Source: Actinomycetes bacterium (GTDB taxonomy: Bacteria; Actinomycetota; Acidimicrobiia; Acidimicrobiales; RAAP-2). From it: a DNA stretch of 19,587 nucleotides. The stretch lies in the NCBI GenBank assembly GCA_021801615.1, contig JAJYXS010000179.1, positions 1-19,587 of the forward strand, written 5' to 3'. A program made the translations under genes and the position numbers. Positions 15,423 to 19,587 of the stretch are shown here, one piece after another. The number at the start of each line of letters is the position of its first letter. The first letter of the stretch is position 1. The notes below the pieces were generated by a model that saw only the letters and a program-made list of their open reading frames with translations, was not told where the DNA came from and searched no databases.

Positions 15423-15878
15423 GTGATCACGGTGTACACGGACGGCTCGTGCCTCGGCAACCCCGGACCCGGAGGCTGGGCGTGGGTCGTGCCGGAAGGA
15501 AGGTTCGAGAGCGGCGCAGCTCCCCGGACGACCAACCAGCGGATGGAGATCACCGCCCCGCTCAGGGCCTTGGAGTCGCTCCTGCCGGCCGCTGGGGAGG
15601 GGGGGATCCTCGTGCGGAGCGACTCCGCGTACGTGGTGAACTGCTTCCTGCAGCGCTGGTGGGTCGGCTGGCAGCGGCGGAACTGGCGTAACTCGCAGGG
15701 CAAGCCCGTCGCGAACCGCGACCTGTGGGAGCCGCTGCTCGCGCTCGCGCTCGGCTCGGCGAGCTCGGTGAGGTTCGAATGGGTGAAGGGCCACTCGGGC
15801 GACCGGTGGAACGACGTGGTCGACGAGCTCGCGAACACCGCCGCGGCCACGGGCGTCGGCCGCTCGGGGAGCTTCTGA
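15423..15878 (+). CDS. rnhA: Ribonuclease HI
   Basis: RNase HI cuts the RNA strand of RNA-DNA hybrids in replication and R-loop removal. The 151-residue protein is family-sized. It has the whole acidic active site: Asp7 in YTDGSCLGNPGPGGWAW, Glu in TNQRMEITAPLRALE, Asp in VRSDSAYVVNCF and Asp in WNDVVDELANTAA. The basic handle region WWVGWQRRNWRNSQGKPVANRDLWE and the catalytic-loop His in WVKGHSGD are also present. The GTG at 15423 gives the exact VITVYTDGS start and lies 7 bases after a TAGACC box; no Shine-Dalgarno is evident. Nothing suggests a second domain. It is divergent from aceE. Confidence 0.95.
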   Translation: MITVYTDGSCLGNPGPGGWAWVVPEGRFESGAAPRTTNQRMEITAPLRALESLLPAAGEGGILVRSDSAYVVNCFLQRWWVGWQRRNWRNSQGKPVANRDLWEPLLALALGSASSVRFEWVKGHSGDRWNDVVDELANTAAATGVGRSGSF

Positions 15879-15963
15879 CCGCCGAGCAGCCCGGCGCATC
15901 GCGGCCCATCGAGCATCGCCCGCCCGACGGGCCACCGTCTGGCCTGGTGCGGCGGTGCGCACC

Positions 15964-15969
15964 TACCAT
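15964..15969 (+). promoter_or_regulatory. Candidate -10 box for the short-chain dehydrogenase gene
   Basis: TACCAT ends 7 bases before the ATG at 15977, with no Shine-Dalgarno between. This fits a leaderless message starting at the ATG. No -35 box is evident. Confidence 0.4.
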
Positions 15970-15976
15970 CGCCGGC

Positions 15977-16738
15977 ATGGAGCTCGAGGGAACCTCCGCG
16001 CTCGTGACCGGTGGTGCGTCGGGTCTCGGCGCGGCGACGGTCAGGGCGCTTTCCGCCGAGGGCGTGCGCGTCACCGTCTTCGACCTGAACGAGGACGGTG
16101 CGAGATCCGTCGCCGAAGAGGTCGGCGGCGACTACGTCGCCGGAGACGTCACCGACCCCGAGCACTGCCAGCGTGCCGTCGACCAGGCTGCCGCGGGTGG
16201 GAAGCTGCGCCTCGCCGTGAACTGTGCCGGGACCGGTTGGATCGGAAGGGTGATCGACCGCCAGGGCAACCCCCACGAGCTCGCTCCTTTCGAGCACATC
16301 CAGCGACTGAACGTGATCGGGACCTTCAACGTCATGACGAGGGCAGCGGCCGCCATCGCGAGGACCGAGCCGCTCGAGGACGCAGAGCGCGGCGTCGTCG
16401 TGAACACCGCGTCGGTGGCCGCGTTCGACGGCCAGGTCGGCCAGCTCGCGTACTCCGCGTCCAAAGGAGCGATCGTCGGCATGACGCTCCCGGCCGCCCG
16501 GGACCTCTCCGTCGTCGGGATCCGGGTGGTGACGATCGCACCGGGGCTCTTCGACACCCCACTGCTCGGGTTGATCCCAGAGGAGCAGCGGCGCGTGCTC
16601 GGCGAGTCGGTGCTCTTCCCCAAGCGGCTCGGCGATCCGGCTCGCTACGGCCAGCTCGTCGTGCACATCGCCCGCAACAACTACCTGAACGGCGAGGTCA
16701 TCCGGCTCGACGGCGGCATCAGGATGCCGCCGAAGTGA
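15977..16738 (+). CDS. Short-chain dehydrogenase, 3-hydroxyacyl-CoA dehydrogenase type II (HSD10-like)
   Basis: This 253-residue Rossmann-fold NAD(P) oxidoreductase has cofactor motif TGGASGLG (11-18), Asp36 after the second strand (VFDLNED) suggesting NAD preference, VNCAG (81-85), and catalytic Ser146 (NTASVAAF), Tyr159 and Lys163 (YSASKGA). The C-terminal half carries the features of the HSD17B10/type II 3-hydroxyacyl-CoA dehydrogenase group: VGIRVVTIAPGLFDTPLL, LFPKRLGDPARYGQLVVHI and LNGEVIRLDGGIRMPPK. This suggests oxidation of 3-hydroxyacyl-CoA in beta-oxidation or branched-chain degradation. Its natural substrate remains inferred. It likely forms a transcript with the aldo/keto reductase gene that follows directly. 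Confidence 0.93.
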   Translation: MELEGTSALVTGGASGLGAATVRALSAEGVRVTVFDLNEDGARSVAEEVGGDYVAGDVTDPEHCQRAVDQAAAGGKLRLAVNCAGTGWIGRVIDRQGNPHELAPFEHIQRLNVIGTFNVMTRAAAAIARTEPLEDAERGVVVNTASVAAFDGQVGQLAYSASKGAIVGMTLPAARDLSVVGIRVVTIAPGLFDTPLLGLIPEEQRRVLGESVLFPKRLGDPARYGQLVVHIARNNYLNGEVIRLDGGIRMPPK

Positions 16739-16752
16739 AGGAAGAAAAGGGC

Positions 16753-17742
16753 GTGCGCCTCGTCGAGGCTGAGGGTGTCCGCCTGTTCCCGGTGGGCCTC
16801 GGTACGTGGCAATTCGGCTCGGGCGAGTGGGGGTACGGCACCGCCTACGCCGAGCACGTCGCGCCGCGCATCGTCGAACGGTCGCTCGACCTGGGCGTCG
16901 ACGTGATCGACACCGCGGAGATCTACGGGTTCGGACGCTCCGAGCGGATCGTCGGCGCGGCGCTCGCGCGCCGTCGAGACGAAGCGTTCCTCGCGACGAA
17001 GCTCTTTCCCGTGCTCCCCGTCGAGCCCGTCGCCGGCTGGCGAGCTCGCGGGAGCCTCCGCCGTCTGGCCACGGACCACGTGGACCTGTACCAGCTGCAC
17101 TTTCCGAACCCGGTGGTGCCGACGCGCCGGGTGGCCGATGCGCTGGCGGCGCTCCTCGACGCGGGCGTCACCCGCCACGTCGGCGTGAGCAACTACTCGC
17201 TCGCGAACTGGCAGAGCCTGGAGGAGGCCCTCGGCCGACCGGTCCTGTCGAACCAGGTGCGCTACAGCCTCGTGGACCGCGCGGCCGAGCGGGAGCTGCT
17301 GCCATGGGCCCAGGCGCACGGCCGCGTGATCATCGCCTACAGCCCCCTCGCGCAGGGGCTCCTGTCGGGCCGTTACGGACCGAGCCGCCGTCCGACGGGG
17401 CTCCGGGCGAGGTCCGGCGCGTTCCGGCCGGAGAACCTCGCGGCAGCCGCGCCGCTGCTCGACGTGCTGCGCGAGATCGCGAGCGCGCACGGCGTGACGC
17501 CCGCGCAGGTCGCGCTCGCCTGGCTCGTCCGGCGCCCGAACGTGGTGGTGATCCCGGGTGCCTCGTCGGTGGAGCAGGCCGAGCAGAACGCCGCGTCGGC
17601 GGACATCGAGCTCAGCGCGGCGGAGGACGAGGCGCTGACCCTCGCCTCGGACGCGTACCGGCCGGCGCGCTCGGTCGTGCGCGCCCGCGCCGAGCTGGTG
17701 GGTCGCAGGCTGCGGCGCGTCCTCGACGGGCTGCGAGCATGA
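16753..17742 (+). CDS. Aldo/keto reductase
   Basis: This 329-residue TIM-barrel NADPH oxidoreductase begins with LFPVGLGTWQFGSGEWGYG. The catalytic tetrad is Asp53 and Tyr58 (VIDTAEIYGFGRSE), Lys83 (FLATKLFP) and His116 (DLYQLHFPNP). Later motifs are HVGVSNYSLANW, LSNQVRYSLVDRAAE, IIAYSPLAQGLLSGRYG and VVVIPGASSVEQAEQNA; the last binds the NADPH phosphate. It resembles the general AKR families that reduce aldehydes or sugars, and the substrate is not deducible. GTG 16753 gives the family-typical start and follows the purine run AAGGAAGAAAAGG (16738-16750). GTG 16735, overlapping the preceding stop, is the alternative. It is co-directional with the dehydrogenase gene. Confidence 0.92.
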   Translation: MRLVEAEGVRLFPVGLGTWQFGSGEWGYGTAYAEHVAPRIVERSLDLGVDVIDTAEIYGFGRSERIVGAALARRRDEAFLATKLFPVLPVEPVAGWRARGSLRRLATDHVDLYQLHFPNPVVPTRRVADALAALLDAGVTRHVGVSNYSLANWQSLEEALGRPVLSNQVRYSLVDRAAERELLPWAQAHGRVIIAYSPLAQGLLSGRYGPSRRPTGLRARSGAFRPENLAAAAPLLDVLREIASAHGVTPAQVALAWLVRRPNVVVIPGASSVEQAEQNAASADIELSAAEDEALTLASDAYRPARSVVRARAELVGRRLRRVLDGLRA

Positions 17743-17748
17743 CGCCGG

Positions 17749-17754
17749 TAATCT
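17749..17754 (+). promoter_or_regulatory. Weak candidate -10 box upstream of lpdA
   Basis: TAATCT in the 58-base gap after the aldo/keto reductase gene is AT-richer than its surroundings and resembles a -10 box. No -35 match is seen. It would give lpdA and E2 their own promoter with a leader of about 40 bases. Confidence 0.3.
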
Positions 17755-17800
17755 CTAGACCGTTTGCCACCCGGCGCGCCGAGCGCCCGAGGAGGGTGCT

Positions 17801-19222
17801 GTGGACTACGACGTAGTGATCATCGGCGGGGGGCCCGGCGGCTACGCCGCCGCCCTCTACGGCGCATCCGCAGGGCTGCGGATCGCGCTCGTCGAGCTCA
17901 CAAAGGTGGGCGGCACCTGTCTGCACCGAGGATGCGTCCCCGCGAAGGAGTTCCTCGAGGCCGCAGCCGTGCACCGCACGGTGCGCCACGCCTCGGAGTT
18001 CGGCATCTCGGTGGGCGAGCCCACGGTCGACTTCGCGGTCAACCAGCGCCGGAAGGTCGCGGTCGTGGACCAGCTCTTCCGCGGCCTCACCGGGCTGCTG
18101 CGGGGCCGCAAGGTGACGATCCTGTCGGGCACCGGCACGCTGCTCCCCGGCCGGCGCGTCCGAGTGGTGGACGGGCCGGACGCGGGGACGGAGATCGCAG
18201 GCCGCCACGTCGTCCTCGCCGCCGGTTCCGTGCCGCGCACCCTGCCGGGTCTCGACGTGGACGGCCGTCACGTGCTGACCTCGGACGAGTTCCTCGAGCT
18301 CGAGCGCGTGCCTGCATCCGTCGCGGTCGTCGGCGGTGGGGCGATCGGTTGCGAGTTCGCGTCGCTCCTTTCCGACCTCGGCGCGAAGGTGACGGTCCTC
18401 GAGGCCCTGGACACGATCCTCGCGGGCTGCGACGAGGAGATCTCTGCGGTCGTCGCGCGTTCGTTCAAAAAGCGCGGCGTCGAGGTCGTGACGGGCGCGC
18501 AGGTGAAGGGGCACTCTCCGGCCTCCGACGGGTCGCGCACCGTGGTCCACCTCGGCGACGGCGCAGAGGTCGAGGTGGAGGCGGTCGTCGTGTCGGTCGG
18601 GCGACTGCCTCGCACCGAGGGGCTCGTCTCCGAGGGGCTCGTCTCCGAGGGGCCGAGGGTGCAGCTCGACGAGCGGGGCTTCGTCGTGGTGAACCGGTTG
18701 ATGCAGACCCACGAGCAGAACGTCTGGGCGGTCGGCGACGTCTGCGCCGGCACCCCGCAGCTCGCCCACGTCGCCTTCGCCGAGGCGATCCTGGTGATCA
18801 AGGGCATCCTCGGGGAGCCGATGGTCCCCGTCGACTACGAGCGCGTGCCCTGGGCGATCTACTGCCATCCCGAGGTCGCCTTCGCGGGGCTGACCGAGGC
18901 CCAGGCGAACGCCCGCGGCATCCCCGTGCTGGTGAAGAAGGACCCGTTCGGCGGGAACAGCCGTGCGCGCATCATCGGGGACACCGAGGGGCTCGTGAAG
19001 ATCGTCGCCGAGCGGCTCGGAGACGGCTCGGCCGGCAGGATCCTCGGCGTCCACATGGTGGGTCCGTGGGTGACCGAGCTCCTCGGTGCCGGCTACCTCG
19101 CGGTCAACTGGGAAGCCACCCCAGCCGAGGTCGCACAGTTCATCCAGCCGCACCCGTCTCTCTCGGAGACCTTCGGGGAGACGGTGCTCGCATTGACGGG
19201 AAGGGGATTGCACGTTGGCTGA
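17801..19222 (+). CDS. lpdA: Dihydrolipoamide dehydrogenase (E3)
   Basis: Lpd re-oxidises the lipoyl groups of E2 with FAD and NAD. The 473-residue protein shows the FAD dinucleotide fold VVIIGGGPGGYAAALYGA (5-22), the redox disulfide GGTCLHRGCVPAKEFLE with C40 and C45, the NAD fold VAVVGGGAIGCEFASLLSDL, the FAD-contacting VWAVGDVCAG, and the active-site dyad His451-Glu456 in HPSLSETFGE. The GTG at 17801 is preceded by GAGGAGG with good spacing. An in-frame perfect 15-bp duplication (18617-18646) inserts an extra EGLVS in the loop after the NAD domain. Its stop overlaps the E2 start, so E3 and E2 are coupled. Together with aceE nearby this points to the pyruvate dehydrogenase complex, though Lpd is usually shared with oxoglutarate dehydrogenase. 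Confidence 0.96.
   Translation: MDYDVVIIGGGPGGYAAALYGASAGLRIALVELTKVGGTCLHRGCVPAKEFLEAAAVHRTVRHASEFGISVGEPTVDFAVNQRRKVAVVDQLFRGLTGLLRGRKVTILSGTGTLLPGRRVRVVDGPDAGTEIAGRHVVLAAGSVPRTLPGLDVDGRHVLTSDEFLELERVPASVAVVGGGAIGCEFASLLSDLGAKVTVLEALDTILAGCDEEISAVVARSFKKRGVEVVTGAQVKGHSPASDGSRTVVHLGDGAEVEVEAVVVSVGRLPRTEGLVSEGLVSEGPRVQLDERGFVVVNRLMQTHEQNVWAVGDVCAGTPQLAHVAFAEAILVIKGILGEPMVPVDYERVPWAIYCHPEVAFAGLTEAQANARGIPVLVKKDPFGGNSRARIIGDTEGLVKIVAERLGDGSAGRILGVHMVGPWVTELLGAGYLAVNWEATPAEVAQFIQPHPSLSETFGETVLALTGRGLHVG
18617..18646. repeat. Perfect 15-bp tandem duplication in lpdA
   Basis: GAGGGGCTCGTCTCC occurs at 18617-18631 and again at 18632-18646, followed by GAGGGG. It encodes EGLVS twice (residues 273-282) and keeps the frame. 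Confidence 0.93.
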
Positions 19223-19587
19223 CGTCACGATGCCGCAGCTCGGCGAGACGGTCACCGAAGGGACCATCACCCGGTGGATGAAGTCCGTCGGCGACCGGGT
19301 CGACCGCGATGAGCCGCTCTTCGAGGTCTCGACGGACAAGGTCGACTCCGAGGTCCCGGCGCCCGCGAGCGGCGTGGTGTCCGAGATCCTCGTCCACGAA
19401 GGTGAGACGGTCCCCGTGGGCGCCAGGCTCGCCGTGATCGCGGACGGTTCGGCCGGTTCGGCCGCCCCGGCCCCGGCGGTCACTGCTACGCCGCCGCCCG
19501 CGCCTGCCGCTCCACCGCCCGCCGCCCCGGCCCCGGCGGTCACTGCTGCGCCGCCGCCCGCGCCTGCCGCTCCACCGCCGGCCGCCC
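19215..19587 (+). CDS. Lipoyl E2 acyltransferase of the 2-oxoacid dehydrogenase complex (5' part)
   Basis: This is the N-terminal lipoyl domain and linker of an E2 (dihydrolipoyl acyltransferase, DlaT/SucB type); the catalytic domain lies beyond the window. The lipoyl domain reads VTMPQLGETVTEGTITRWM and FEVSTDKVDSEVPAP, with lipoylated Lys42 in TDKVDSE. After about residue 78 an Ala/Pro-rich flexible linker begins, made of 20-residue repeats. The TTG at 19215 is chosen because it gives the conserved MADVTMPQLGE start and follows GGGAAGGGGA; an ATG at 19230 would remove conserved residues. It overlaps lpdA by 8 bases. With aceE of the homodimeric type nearby, this is likely the shared actinobacterial E2, but sequence beyond the window is needed to separate acetyl from succinyl specificity. 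Confidence 0.93.
   Translation, partial: MADVTMPQLGETVTEGTITRWMKSVGDRVDRDEPLFEVSTDKVDSEVPAPASGVVSEILVHEGETVPVGARLAVIADGSAGSAAPAPAVTATPPPAPAAPPPAAPAPAVTAAPPPAPAAPPPAA
19461..19587. repeat. 60-bp tandem repeat in the E2 linker
   Basis: Bases 19461-19520 and 19521-19580 are two 60-bp units differing at only two positions (19488/19548 and 19520/19580). A third copy starts at 19581 and is cut by the window end. Each unit encodes 20 residues of Ala/Pro linker, beginning AAPAPAVTA. The low divergence points to recent duplication. Confidence 0.93.

Noticed and set aside
15432..15439. GTGTACAC palindrome near the rnhA start as an operator
   Set aside because: It lies inside the coding sequence for the conserved VYTDG motif and is explained by it.
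15353..16666. N-terminal extension of aceE by about 440 codons
   Set aside because: This part is antisense to rnhA and the short-chain dehydrogenase gene and has no homology to E1. The GTG at 15352 gives the normal length.

Overview
This is a very GC-rich (estimated about 70%, not counted), gene-dense stretch of chromosome. Its codon use, frequent GTG/TTG starts, Suf operon with an inserted Rieske ferredoxin, and homodimeric-type AceE beside a DlaT-like E2 all point to an actinomycete (Actinomycetota), possibly an acidimicrobial or related deep lineage. The class assignment is inference. I see no phage, insertion sequence, tRNA, rRNA or CRISPR array. This is core metabolism with several local oddities.

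Region 1 (1-5830) is an iron-sulfur cluster assembly locus in two convergent operons. The plus strand carries the 3' end of sufB, a small four-cysteine protein of unknown function, sufD, a Rieske ferredoxin and a first sufC, packed with overlaps. The minus strand carries a second sufC, sufS and sufU. The operons meet at a 117-bp gap that holds three tandem 17-bp repeats and a hairpin. The two sufC copies differ clearly in sequence, yet both keep every ATPase motif. SufB and SufD form the scaffold, SufC drives it, SufS makes persulfide and SufU accepts the sulfur.

Region 2 (5952-9231) holds a metallo-beta-lactamase-fold hydrolase (minus), a divergent acyl-CoA dehydrogenase lacking the usual catalytic glutamate, an alpha/beta-hydrolase whose nucleophile serine is replaced by glycine, and thiE (minus). 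The hydrolase and thiE overlap at their 3' ends. Reading leftward, thiE is the last gene of a MarR regulator - CLC chloride transporter - thiE run (11996 to 8518). A START/SRPBCC protein is divergent from marR across an AT-rich promoter island.

Region 3 (12638-19587) is pyruvate dehydrogenase territory. aceE (E1, minus) is divergent from rnhA, an HSD10-type short-chain dehydrogenase, an aldo/keto reductase, lpdA (E3) and the start of the lipoyl E2 gene, which runs off the window. ThiE makes thiamine phosphate, the precursor of the AceE cofactor. E2 carries lipoate and Lpd re-oxidises it.

A theme across the window is short, nearly perfect tandem duplication: 9 bp x3 in sufU, 17 bp x3 between the suf operons, 15 bp x2 in lpdA and 60 bp x2 or more in the E2 linker. 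The points most worth a second look are the four-Cys protein in the suf operon, the paired sufC genes, and the hydrolase with Gly at its nucleophile position.
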